NCBI RefSeq assembly: GCF_000382705.1
Contig: NZ_ARQE01000001.1
Coordinates: 663,551-727,550, forward strand
DNA: 64,000 nt
Origin: Aureimonas ureilytica DSM 18598 = NBRC 106430
GTDB lineage: Bacteria > Pseudomonadota > Alphaproteobacteria > Rhizobiales > Rhizobiaceae
Direction of reading: 5' to 3'
Shown here: positions 54,095 to 62,249 of the stretch, one piece after another
How positions within the stretch are numbered: position 1 is the first letter of the stretch
Layout: each line of letters starts with the position of its first letter
Made by a program: the position numbers and the translations under genes
The notes under the pieces: model-generated
What the model was told of the DNA's origin: nothing
What the model saw: the letters and a program-made list of their open reading frames with translations, nothing else
Database searches by the model: none

Positions 54095-55216
54095 CCGCAA
54101 CGCGGTTCGGGCAGAGGTGTCGTAGGACGCGCGCACCAGCGCAACGTTGTGAGCGAGGAGATCGTCGATGGGCGCGCCCACGGGAGTGGGGAACTTCGCC
54201 CATTTCAAGCGATCCGATTCGGTCAGATAGGCCCGCCGCCGCCGAATGGTCCGCGAGAAGGCGTCGGTCTCAACCAGGGTGACGTTCGAGAAGTGCCGGC
54301 GCAGCATATCGAGCTTGCGCCCACCGCCTCGGATGACGAGCGCGAGCGGGCGGCCGACGCGATCGGCGAGCGCGCAAAGCTGGGCGACGTGCCAGTTGAT
54401 CCGCTCGCCCCGACCGCAGCCGGTCGCGAACTCGAACGCGAGGATCTCGATCTCGGGGCGGTCGCCGATGAGTTCAGTCCATCGGGCGTAGTCATGCTGG
54501 GTGCGGCCGTTCACATGCAGCGCGGCCGGAAGACCCACCCTCGCCATCTCCGTCCAGACCAGCAGGATGCGTTTCATGGCATGGAGATTGTCGGTGCGCG
54601 GCACGTCCGTTAGGACGCTGTAGTTGGGCGTTGTGACGAGCGCGATGCCGAGCGCCTGCAAGGCGGCTAGGATGGAAGGGCGGTCCTTAAGCTCCCACCA
54701 GCGCTCGATCAGCCCGTCCTTGTCGACGCCGGACACGATGATCGTTGCGTCTACGGGGATCAGGAAGCGCGCCGCGAGCTCGGCACGGGATGCGACGTGC
54801 GGATTGCCGGTTGCGAGATTGACGAGCTCATAGAGCGAGATCGCGACAGCCGGCTCGTCGAGGATCGCCTCGCGCCCATAGCGGTGATCGACGAAGGGTA
54901 CGACCGCCGGCAGGTTAGGCACGCCGTTCGCCGCGGCGCGCGGTGCCGTGTCGAAACCGAGACCTCCGACCTCTTGCGTCCGGGCCACGAATGCGCGCGG
55001 ATTGAACCGGCAGACCATGTCACACTTGGTCTTGTCTTGGCAGGAGCAGAAGTCGCGGCAGTCGACGACACCGGCGGCGGTGTGGACGCCGCCGCACCGG
55101 TCGCGTTCGAGGCAGGTCGGGCAGCCAAGTGAGAGGGCGTGGCGCGCAGCGTCGTCCCAGAGCCGTTGCGGCTGCGGGAAATGGCGCGAGGGCTCATGGG
55201 ACGGTCGGCGACTCAT
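53945..55216 (-). CDS. Eight-cysteine protein, DUF4417-like alpha/beta barrel (tentative)
   Basis: A 423-residue protein. Residues 31-71 hold eight Cys spaced C-x2-C-x5-C-x10-C-x3-C-x1-C-x5-C-x3-C, likely binding zinc or an iron-sulphur cluster. The body has successive strands reminiscent of a TIM-like fold: ALVTTPNYSVLTDVPR, LHVNGRTQHDYARW, EILAFEFATGCGRG. The pattern TPNYSVLTDVP resembles SPDFS-type motifs of DUF4417, a weak match. The last 45 residues are Arg-rich and overlap the GHKL gene on the other strand, as if a stop had been lost. Translationally coupled (ATGA) to the 116-residue protein. Confidence 0.68.
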   Translation of the reverse strand: MSRRPSHEPSRHFPQPQRLWDDAARHALSLGCPTCLERDRCGGVHTAAGVVDCRDFCSCQDKTKCDMVCRFNPRAFVARTQEVGGLGFDTAPRAAANGVPNLPAVVPFVDHRYGREAILDEPAVAISLYELVNLATGNPHVASRAELAARFLIPVDATIIVSGVDKDGLIERWWELKDRPSILAALQALGIALVTTPNYSVLTDVPRTDNLHAMKRILLVWTEMARVGLPAALHVNGRTQHDYARWTELIGDRPEIEILAFEFATGCGRGERINWHVAQLCALADRVGRPLALVIRGGGRKLDMLRRHFSNVTLVETDAFSRTIRRRRAYLTESDRLKWAKFPTPVGAPIDDLLAHNVALVRASYDTSARTALRLRPPTRRVRRTAHRDSETVQPSLLRQLHLPGEAWGVAPEPQGVVTASKA

Positions 55217-55563
55217 CTTACACTAATCTCCGCGGTGTCGCCGAACAGCCCCACACGCTGGAGCAGGCCTTCGGCGTAGCCACCGCCGTCCCGAACAGCC
55301 GCGGTCAGCTCGGGCGAGGGGTTAGCCACCCGACCGATCGCACGCAGCCCGTCGCTGACGGTGAGGCCATCGGGCGCGCTCTGGACGATCAGCGAGTCGC
55401 CCGCCCTGATGCGAGAGTTGGCGGTCAGCTCGACGGTGACGGTGCGGGAGGCCTCGGACATGGTGAGATCGAGAAGCGTCGGCGCCTTCAGGCGATCGAG
55501 GCCGCCGTTCCAGCGCTTGCGCCAGGGTTTGCCGGTCTGCGCGCGGATGTAGTCGAGGCCCAT
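55213..55563 (-). CDS. Small protein of unknown function in the STAS/GHKL cassette
   Basis: A 116-residue soluble protein, basic at the N-terminus (TGKPWRKRWNGG) and beta-rich in the middle (TVTVELTANSRIRAGDSLIV). Start and stop overlap with both neighbours (TAATG upstream, ATGA downstream), so it is translated with them. No family recognised; the strand pattern suggests a small beta-barrel or adaptor. Confidence 0.7.
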   Translation of the reverse strand: MGLDYIRAQTGKPWRKRWNGGLDRLKAPTLLDLTMSEASRTVTVELTANSRIRAGDSLIVQSAPDGLTVSDGLRAIGRVANPSPELTAAVRDGGGYAEGLLQRVGLFGDTAEISVR

Positions 55564-56126
55564 TAGGCGATCTCCAGAAGCGGACTGAAGGATTTGGCTT
55601 TGCCCTGCTTGCGTTCGACAAGCAGGCCCTTAGTCGCTAACGCCGACAGCCGGTTGTTCCAGGCCGTCGGCCCGATGCCCTGGCTGGCGAAGCGAACAGT
55701 GAGTTCGGGGGCGGTGACGGCGCCGAGCTTGACCACCGCCTCAAAGGTAGAGCGCTGAGCGGGATCGAGTTCGCCGATTAGCCGGGCGCTGACGACGCAG
55801 TCATTGCCGTCAAGCTCGCAGCTCCAGAGCGCATCACCGCGGGCGCGAACGAAGAAGTCCAGCTCCTCGGCGACGGCCGGGAGAAGGTTGGCGACAACTG
55901 GGTAGACGTTCGGCAGGGATTGTCGGGCGTAGTCGCGGAACCCGATCACGGCCTCCCGCAAGAAGGAGGCGGTCGCGACCTCGACTTCGTCGAAGTCAAG
56001 GAAGGCAGGTGTCGGTGTCTCCACCGAGCGCGTCGACGCGATCAAAGCACTCAGCAGCTTGCGTCCTGCGATGGATCCCGAAAGGACGGCTCGGCCGCCA
56101 GATAGATCTATGACAAGATGCCGCAA
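55563..56126 (-). CDS. STAS-like (DUF4325) protein with a C-terminal winged helix
   Basis: A 187-residue protein. The start is a TTG at 56126 with GAGGAA seven bases upstream. Residues 1-75 have the STAS/anti-anti-sigma layout (HLVIDLSGG, FLDFDEVEVATASFLREAV), as in DUF4325. Residues 120-187 read as a winged helix (FEAVVKLGAVTAPELTVRFA, WNNRLSALATKGLLVERKQG). A STAS domain beside a GHKL ATPase is the composition of partner-switching modules (SpoIIAA/SpoIIAB-like), which makes a regulatory pair plausible. It heads the minus-strand operon. Confidence 0.72.
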   Translation of the reverse strand: MRHLVIDLSGGRAVLSGSIAGRKLLSALIASTRSVETPTPAFLDFDEVEVATASFLREAVIGFRDYARQSLPNVYPVVANLLPAVAEELDFFVRARGDALWSCELDGNDCVVSARLIGELDPAQRSTFEAVVKLGAVTAPELTVRFASQGIGPTAWNNRLSALATKGLLVERKQGKAKSFSPLLEIA

Positions 56127-56358
56127 CTCACGTTCCTCACTTAAGCTATGTGAGGATGGTGAGTCATTTCGGACTCGTCAAGGCTGGACGGTGTGCTGAT
56201 CGCGTTTTTCCCAACTCACTTGGGAGTGTCGGGTGGTTGAGAACCTGCTCGAACAATGTTCGGAATCGGTCCTGCAATGACTGGAGGCTACGAGATGGCA
56301 GCTTATCGCAACTTCCGTCGCCAAACCGGACAGTCTGCTACCGGCCCCAATGTAGCGT

Positions 56359-56730
56359 TTAGAGATCGTTGCCGTCCTCAAGGCGCCCCTCTTGAGCTGA
56401 TAAGAGGACGCGAGTCTGTAGAATGGCGATCTTGAGGTTCGCCTCCGCCAATGCCCGACCAAGCTCGCGCCAAGCGGCGTCGAGACGTTGCCGCCGCGCT
56501 GATCGCGGTGTCTGCTCCACGGACTCGAAGAACTCGGCGATCGGAATGCCAAGGACACGTCCGAGGTCGGCAAGGGTTTCAATGCTCGGAAGCTGCACTC
56601 CTCGCTCGATGTTGGAGATACTTTCCGACGTGCGACCAACCGCATCGGCCAACGCTTCCTGAGTCAGGGCAGCGCGTTTGCGCGCGGCGCGAACTTGAGA
56701 ACCGACAGCGATTTTGAGGGCAGAAGACAT
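56359..56730 (-). CDS. XRE-family helix-turn-helix regulator
   Basis: A 123-residue protein. An XRE helix-turn-helix fills residues 8-65 (QVRAARKRAALTQEALADAVGR and SISNIERGVQLPS, here split) and a helical tail follows. I start at ATG 56730; the longer TTG start adds 18 residues without need. It is divergent from the beta-CASP hydrolase gene with about 120 bases between, so it probably represses that operon and itself. Confidence 0.82.
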   Translation of the reverse strand: MSSALKIAVGSQVRAARKRAALTQEALADAVGRTSESISNIERGVQLPSIETLADLGRVLGIPIAEFFESVEQTPRSARRQRLDAAWRELGRALAEANLKIAILQTRVLLSAQEGRLEDGNDL

Positions 56731-56849
56731 GAGTCGAAGCGTCACTTCGTACTCGGGCCTTGACCACGAACCTTCCTTCGTCAATCGATGCGATTGGCGA
56801 AGCTTGCTTTGCCTTCAATGACAAAAATTGAAGTCGAGGCGGCAATCGT

Positions 56850-58100
56850 ATGCGCATTCGTATCCACCGAGGCACGAGGGAGATCGGGGGCACGTGCATC
56901 GAGTTGGAGGCGGACGGGCAGCGCCTGTTGCTCGATCTCGGCCTGCCGCTGGACGGCGATCCCGACGATGAGAGTGTGCGGCCGGCGATCAAGGGGCTGG
57001 CTGGTGGCGGCGATCTCCTGGGGCTGGTGCTCTCCCACGGCCACGTCGATCACTGGGGGCTGGCGCGTCTGGCGGGTCCAGACCTACCCGTCGCGCTCGG
57101 AAGCGCCACACACCGCATCCTGCGGGCCGCTGCTCCCTTCGTGCCGAAGCCGTGGGTGCCGCTGCGGCCGGTGGAGTTCGCGTCCGGCACCCCGCTGCAC
57201 TTCGGCCCGTTCACCGTCACGCCGCATCTCGTCGACCACTCCGCCTTCGACGCCTACGCGCTGGAGGTCGAGGCGGGCGGCCGGCGCCTGTTCTACTCTG
57301 GCGACATCCGCGCCCATGGCCGGAAGGCCGCCTTGTTCGAGCGGATGGTGGCGAACCCGCCTCGCAGCATCGACGTCATGCTGATGGAGGGCTCCTCCTT
57401 CGGTCGGCTCGATGCCGAGCAGCGCTTTCCGACCGAGGCAGAGGTCGAGGCGCGGTTCGTCGACATCTTCAGGCGCAGCGAGGGCATGGCGTTGGTGGCG
57501 GCCTCGGCCCAGAACATCGACCGCATGGTCTCGCTCTACCGGGCGGCCAAGCGCACCGGCAGCACCTTGGTGATCGACCTCTACGCCGCCGAGATTCTGC
57601 GCGCGACCGGCAACCCGAACATCCCGCAATCCGACTGGCCGAACGTCGCCCTCTTCGTCCCGTACTACCAGCGTGTGCGCATCAAGCAGACGGAGCGCTT
57701 CGACCTTCTGGAGGCACACCGATCGGCACGGCGCCTCTTCCCGGAAGACCTGAAGGCCATCGCTCCAAAGGCAGCGCTCCTGTTCCGGCCGGCGATGCTG
57801 CGCGACCTCGATCGGGCGGACTGCCTCGAAGGGGCACGGGCCGTCTGGTCGCAGTGGGACGGGTACCTGAAGCAGGAACGCGGCATCGCCCTTCAGGCCG
57901 AGCTCGTCTCGCGCTCGATCCCGCTGGAGCACGCCCATACCTCTGGCCATGCCGCGATCGGCGATCTGCAGCGTCTGGCCGCAGCCGTTGCGCCGAGGAT
58001 GCTGGTGCCGATCCACACCTTCCAGCCGGAGCGCTTCCCCGAGCACTTCGACAACGTAGCGCTGCAGGAGGACGGCGTCTGGTGGAGCGCCGCGGCATGA
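56850..58100 (+). CDS. RNase J-like metallo-beta-lactamase/beta-CASP hydrolase
   Basis: A 416-residue enzyme with the metal motif LSHGHVDHW (His63, His65, Asp67, His68), a second ligand segment HLVDHSAFDAYA and SGDIRAHG (Asp). Beta-CASP features are AASAQNIDRM, HTSGHAAIGDL and LVPIHTFQPERF, as in RNase J and related RNases. It is shorter than RNase J (about 550) and lacks its C-terminal domain. Its stop overlaps the next start in ATGA. Pairing with a PD-(D/E)XK protein under an XRE regulator on a defence island suggests an RNA/DNA-degrading defence unit, unproven. Confidence 0.82.
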   Translation: MRIRIHRGTREIGGTCIELEADGQRLLLDLGLPLDGDPDDESVRPAIKGLAGGGDLLGLVLSHGHVDHWGLARLAGPDLPVALGSATHRILRAAAPFVPKPWVPLRPVEFASGTPLHFGPFTVTPHLVDHSAFDAYALEVEAGGRRLFYSGDIRAHGRKAALFERMVANPPRSIDVMLMEGSSFGRLDAEQRFPTEAEVEARFVDIFRRSEGMALVAASAQNIDRMVSLYRAAKRTGSTLVIDLYAAEILRATGNPNIPQSDWPNVALFVPYYQRVRIKQTERFDLLEAHRSARRLFPEDLKAIAPKAALLFRPAMLRDLDRADCLEGARAVWSQWDGYLKQERGIALQAELVSRSIPLEHAHTSGHAAIGDLQRLAAAVAPRMLVPIHTFQPERFPEHFDNVALQEDGVWWSAAA

Positions 58101-59098
58101 CGACCCTGCTCACACGCGGGCTCGATGCCGCGTTCCTCGACGCCTTGGAGAAGGCCACCGACGAGGCTGGCTGGTGGCGGGACGTCCTCCTCCACCCCGA
58201 CCTCTTCGTCGCCGTGCGCCGCAACTATCTCAACGTCTATCATCGCGGCGCCTCGGTGTTCCTGATCGAGCTGCGCCAAGGCCGGCTCGTGCCGAAGACT
58301 CACGTGAAGTACCTCGTCCGCCAGCGGCAGAGCTATGCCGGGCTGGAGGCGGACGGCGCGTTCGCCCTGGATCCCGCCCAGGTCCTGTGGACGCGCTACG
58401 AGGGGCCGGCGACGCTCAAGGAGATCGTGCGGGCGGCGGCGAGCCTCGCCGGACCTGAGAAGTCCGGCCTTCATCCGCTCCTGATGGCGAGCCCCAACGT
58501 CGTCGACGTCGAGATCGCCCTTGCCATGGAGGCGGCCAGCGAAGCCGGCGGCGCCAGCAGCATGTTGGAGGATGAGCCGTCTTTCTCATTATCATCTTCC
58601 GCAGCAGGCCGGCGTGTCGACCGGCTCGACGTCGCTGTTCTTGCGAAGGACGACATCGGCTTCAGCATCGTGTTCCACGAGGCCAAACACTTCACCAATG
58701 CCGAGCTTCGGGCTCGCGCCGATCGCGCTCCGCCCGTAGCCGACCAGATGCAGCGCTACCGCAAGACCCTCTCGCACCACGCCGAGGCTCTGGCGCAGAG
58801 CTATCTCGCCGTCTGCGTAGGGCTGCTGCGCATCGACGCGATGCGCCAGCGCGTCCGGTCTGCCGCCTCCGATGCACCGGCCGCATCATCGCTTTCGCCG
58901 ACTGTCGCCGAGCTCGTCGCCGCCGGCCGCTCGCCCCGCATCGATCTCGTCCCGCGCCTCCTCGTCTTCGGCTTCGACGCCGCGCAGCGCGACGACCCGG
59001 CCTGGAAGGCGCACCGGGACCGGCTGGAGAAGGAGTTCGGCCTCATCGTCCGCGCCATCGGCAACACGAGGGGGCGCGTCGCTGCGGCATTCGGGTGA
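58097..59098 (+). CDS. PD-(D/E)XK-type nuclease-like protein
   Basis: A 333-residue protein whose ATG lies in the stop of the beta-CASP gene; the frame is open further upstream but that part is the hydrolase gene in another frame. RVDRLDVAVL (Asp178) followed by IVFHEAKHFTN (Glu195, Lys197) gives a PD-(D/E)XK active site. The first 130 residues form a separate domain (GWWRDVLLHPDLFVAVRR). The family is unnamed to me. Likely partner of the beta-CASP enzyme. Confidence 0.75.
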   Translation: MTTLLTRGLDAAFLDALEKATDEAGWWRDVLLHPDLFVAVRRNYLNVYHRGASVFLIELRQGRLVPKTHVKYLVRQRQSYAGLEADGAFALDPAQVLWTRYEGPATLKEIVRAAASLAGPEKSGLHPLLMASPNVVDVEIALAMEAASEAGGASSMLEDEPSFSLSSSAAGRRVDRLDVAVLAKDDIGFSIVFHEAKHFTNAELRARADRAPPVADQMQRYRKTLSHHAEALAQSYLAVCVGLLRIDAMRQRVRSAASDAPAASSLSPTVAELVAAGRSPRIDLVPRLLVFGFDAAQRDDPAWKAHRDRLEKEFGLIVRAIGNTRGRVAAAFG

Positions 59099-59255
59099 CA
59101 GTGCGCCCGTCGTCGAGGAACACCGTGCAGTTCGGGGGCAATTTCTCGGAGGCTGACGGGAATACATCTCGCGACCGCACCTTCAGCCAGGCACGGGCGC
59201 CGGAGCGTGGACCGAGCAGGTCGCGATCCGCTTCCTTCTCCCGCGTGAGGCCTCG

Positions 59256-60320
59256 ATGAAGGTGGTCGCCTACTTCCGCCGCAACCCCGATCCGACACAA
59301 GCCGAAGCCGAGCTTGCCGTTCAACGCCGCGAGGTCACGCGTTGGATCGAGGACGAGGACGGGGCGCTCGTCGCCGAGTTCACCGAGGAGGAGACGGGCG
59401 GCAAGGCGCGCCCCGCCTTCGGCCGCGCCCGCAAGGCAGCGCAGGTGGAGAACGCCGTGCTTCTGGTCGCCACCACGAAGGCCATCGGTGAGGCCGAGCG
59501 CTTCTCGCCCTACAGTTCCGCCAACCCGCGCATCGTCTCGCTGCCAGACCCGGAGGAGGAGGATCGGAAAGCCTGGTCGCGGTCGCGCTCGATGGTCGTC
59601 TACCTCCGGACGGCCGGTGGGCACGACGACGTCGATCTCGCCCGTCAGCGCGAGGCCGTCTCGGATCTGATCCTCCCGGACTTCCACACCGTCCTGGCCG
59701 CGTTCATCGAAGCCGAGCCGCTTGCATCCTCCGACGAACGGCCGGCGCTGGAAGCTGCGCTCGCCATGTGCCGGCAGAGCCGGGCTCGCCTCGTCGTCGG
59801 CACCACCGACGCGATCGGCGACGGCCCGCCCTTCGAGCCCACCGTCGCGGACGTCCCCTTCGAGATTGCCACTTGTGCTGTCGATCGGTGGGCGGAGGTC
59901 ATCGCCGCCCCGTCCGATGCTGCCGCCGTTCCGTCCGATGCCGCGGTCTCCATCCTGATCGGCGAGCATCAGGTCCGCAACCGTTGTCCGGCCTACCTCG
60001 TCAACCGGACGGGTGACGATCTTCACGGCGTGACGGTCACCCGCTCCGGCTGGACGCTTGGTTTCGGCGACCTGACGCAGATGCAGTCGTCGACCAGGAC
60101 CATCGAGAGGATCGCCGACGGAACCGGCGCGCTCGTCGGCTCCTTCGAGCTCGCCTTCGATGCCGACTTCACCATCAGCTGGCGCGTCACCGCCCGCGAC
60201 GGCGACGGCAGGACCTGGGCGGGAACGACGACCCTCGACAAGGGCGGCCCGCCACGCCGGCCGCTGCCGCTGACCAGCTGGCATCCGCTGGATCAGGCGG
60301 ACAAGTCGGACGCCGACTGA
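59256..60320 (+). CDS. Protein with two degenerate serine-recombinase-like domains
   Basis: A 354-residue protein. Residues 1-95 (VVAYFRRNPDPTQAEAE, VQRREVTRWIE, TKAIGEAERFSPY) and 108-205 (MVVYLRTAGG, LARQREAVSDL, TDAIGDGPPFEPT) are two versions of the same domain, each resembling the N-terminus of a resolvase (YxRxS...Q...L..QR). The catalytic Ser is replaced by Asn or Ala, so neither should recombine DNA. The last 140 residues are beta-rich and unassigned. A nucleotide-binding or regulatory role is possible; function unknown. Confidence 0.65.
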   Translation: MKVVAYFRRNPDPTQAEAELAVQRREVTRWIEDEDGALVAEFTEEETGGKARPAFGRARKAAQVENAVLLVATTKAIGEAERFSPYSSANPRIVSLPDPEEEDRKAWSRSRSMVVYLRTAGGHDDVDLARQREAVSDLILPDFHTVLAAFIEAEPLASSDERPALEAALAMCRQSRARLVVGTTDAIGDGPPFEPTVADVPFEIATCAVDRWAEVIAAPSDAAAVPSDAAVSILIGEHQVRNRCPAYLVNRTGDDLHGVTVTRSGWTLGFGDLTQMQSSTRTIERIADGTGALVGSFELAFDADFTISWRVTARDGDGRTWAGTTTLDKGGPPRRPLPLTSWHPLDQADKSDAD

Positions 60321-60463
60321 CGACTCCGCCTCCGCCCAACCGCCAAGTGCCCTCCGCCAGATCTCACGCCGCTCCGGTTCGGAGGGCGAGCTGCGCCTTG
60401 CCGCCCGCCAGCTCAACGGTCGCCACCTGACCATTCCCATCGTCATCCGTAGAGGAGTCCGAA

Positions 60464-60982
60464 TTGGACGCTCAGTTCCTTCAGTCCTGGAAAGGCGCGC
60501 TGCTGATCGCCGCCGTCGTCACCCTCGGGATCACCGGCTACAAGGCCGCTTTCGGTCCCGACATCGCAACGCGCATTGCCGAGATGCGCATGCGCGGCAT
60601 TTTTCCGAACGGTGAGCCTTCCGCCGAGATCATGAACCGGCCGATCGTCGGCGGGCCTGTCGTCACCCCCTTCGGCCTCAGTCTTGCGGAGTTCCTCGAC
60701 GCCTTTCCGGACGTGACCCAGACCTTCGAGCCGGTCGACGAGCGCAACTTCGTCCTGCGCTTGACCGGCACCGATCCCCTGACGCGTCAGCAGCAGGAAT
60801 GGGCTTTCCACTTCCGGCTGGTGGACGGGCCGCAGGACGTCGCGCTCGCTTCCGTTTTCGATGGCCCGGCCGTCCATGTCCTCAACATGGCCTTCAACGG
60901 CGCGATCGCTTCGGGGTTCGATCTCGTCACCCTCCTGAACGCGGCGGCCGGCGCCGCACAGAAAGCCCGCACTGGCTTCTGA
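60464..60982 (+). CDS. Membrane-anchored protein of unknown function
   Basis: A 172-residue protein starting at TTG 60464, six bases after AGAGGAG. One N-terminal helix (LLIAAVVTLGITGYKAAFG) could be an anchor or uncleaved signal; the rest is a mixed soluble domain. There is no family match. It precedes an 88-residue ORF by 14 bases and probably shares its transcript. Confidence 0.6.
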   Translation: MDAQFLQSWKGALLIAAVVTLGITGYKAAFGPDIATRIAEMRMRGIFPNGEPSAEIMNRPIVGGPVVTPFGLSLAEFLDAFPDVTQTFEPVDERNFVLRLTGTDPLTRQQQEWAFHFRLVDGPQDVALASVFDGPAVHVLNMAFNGAIASGFDLVTLLNAAAGAAQKARTGF

Positions 60983-60996
60983 CGGAGGATCCCGGC

Positions 60997-61263
60997 ATGA
61001 TCGGCAACATCGTCGACCACCGCACCGACCGCGCCACGCCCGAATGCGACGCCGTGTTCGAGCCCTCGTCTCATGACTGCGCCAAGCGGCCTGACGGCAT
61101 GCCCTGGTTCGACTACGATCACGCGGCGGGCGATCCCAGCTATTTCCATGCCCTCGACAGCGTGGATACGACCGTTCGCGACGCTGTGCTGCAGGCCGAT
61201 AAGAACTGGCCTTTTGCCGTTACCGTCTACCTCTACGACAAGGGGACGCGGCCGCTGGGTTGA
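60997..61263 (+). CDS. Small soluble protein upstream of the ADP-ribosylglycohydrolase
   Basis: An 88-residue acidic protein with GACGGAGG upstream of its ATG, two Cys (near 17 and 28) and an aromatic WFDYDHAAGDPSYF segment. It ends 12 bases before the hydrolase gene, so the two should be co-translated. No family recognised. Confidence 0.55.
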   Translation: MIGNIVDHRTDRATPECDAVFEPSSHDCAKRPDGMPWFDYDHAAGDPSYFHALDSVDTTVRDAVLQADKNWPFAVTVYLYDKGTRPLG

Positions 61264-61275
61264 AGGAGAGGGGCC

Positions 61276-62193
61276 ATGACGATTGGAGCACCGCTGAGCT
61301 GTACCGTAGGCGACCGAGCCAGGGGCGCGCTGCTTGGGCTTGCTGTCGGCGACGCGCTCGGCACCACGCTGGAGTTCTCAGCGCGCGACAGCCTGCCCCT
61401 GCAGACCGAGATCACCGGCGGCGGCCCCTTCGCCCTTTCGCCCGGCCAGTGGACCGACGACACCGCCATGGCTCTGGCTCTTGGCCACAGCCTTCTCGCC
61501 CGCGACGGCTTCGATCCAAGCGACCTCATGACCCGCTTCGTGTCCTGGTGGCGCGAGGGGCGCTATTCTTGCACCAGCACCTGCTTCGACATCGGCGCGG
61601 CAACGGCCCGGGCCCTCGCGCGCTTCGAGGCGATGGGCGATCCCTTCGCCGGCTCCACCGACCCGCGCGAGGCCGGCAACGGCAGCCTGATGCGCCTCGC
61701 GCCGGCCGTTCTCTTCGCGCTCGACGATGCCGACCTCGCCGACCGCCTCGCGGCCGAGCAGAGCCGCACGACCCACCGCGCGCCCCAGGCGGTCGAAGCC
61801 TGCGTGGTCTTCGCCCGCTTCCTGCGGAGTGCCATTCTCGGCGAGCCCGATCCGCTGCGCGCCGCCTCCTGGCCGGGCGACTCCACAATCGCCGCCATCG
61901 CCGCCGGCGACTGGCGAACGAAGGACCGGGATGCGATCCGCTCCTCCGGCTACGTCGTCCATACGCTGGAGGCCGCCCTCTGGGCGACGGCCCGCACGCA
62001 AAGCTTCGAGGAGGCGCTGATCCTCGCCGTCAACCTCGGCGAGGACGCCGACACGGTCGGTGCCGTCACCGGCCAGATCGCCGGCGCCCTCCATGGCGCC
62101 TCCGCCATCCCCGCGCGCTGGCTGGACCGGCTCGCCTGGCGCGAGGAGATCGAGACCGTGGCGGACAGGCTGATCGGCCGGGGCCGCGAATAA
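61276..62193 (+). CDS. ADP-ribosylglycohydrolase (DraG-like)
   Basis: A 305-residue enzyme that removes ADP-ribose from proteins or nucleic acid. The metal-binding motifs are all present: RGALLGLAVGDALG near the N-terminus, GQWTDDTAMAL (about residue 58), NGSLMRLAP (about 136) and NLGEDADTVGAVTGQIAGA (about 255). The ATG follows GGAGAGG. On a defence island it could reverse ADP-ribosylation, for instance phage-encoded or toxin-made; no ADP-ribosyltransferase is seen near it. Confidence 0.88.
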   Translation: MTIGAPLSCTVGDRARGALLGLAVGDALGTTLEFSARDSLPLQTEITGGGPFALSPGQWTDDTAMALALGHSLLARDGFDPSDLMTRFVSWWREGRYSCTSTCFDIGAATARALARFEAMGDPFAGSTDPREAGNGSLMRLAPAVLFALDDADLADRLAAEQSRTTHRAPQAVEACVVFARFLRSAILGEPDPLRAASWPGDSTIAAIAAGDWRTKDRDAIRSSGYVVHTLEAALWATARTQSFEEALILAVNLGEDADTVGAVTGQIAGALHGASAIPARWLDRLAWREEIETVADRLIGRGRE

Positions 62194-62249
62194 ACCCCTG
62201 CATCTGCGATCGACCGTTGCGGACTGATTCTCGCAGGCGCTTCAGAGCC

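Noticed and set aside
53945-55216. DpdA-type or other 7-deazaguanine DNA modification enzyme
   Set aside because: The Cys-rich protein has a barrel-like pattern but no clear transglycosylase catalytic motif, and no queuosine-pathway or other Dpd genes are present.
57152-58096. N-terminal extension of the PD-(D/E)XK protein
   Set aside because: It is the beta-CASP gene read in another frame; the ATG at 58097 overlaps the hydrolase stop and starts the protein-like part.
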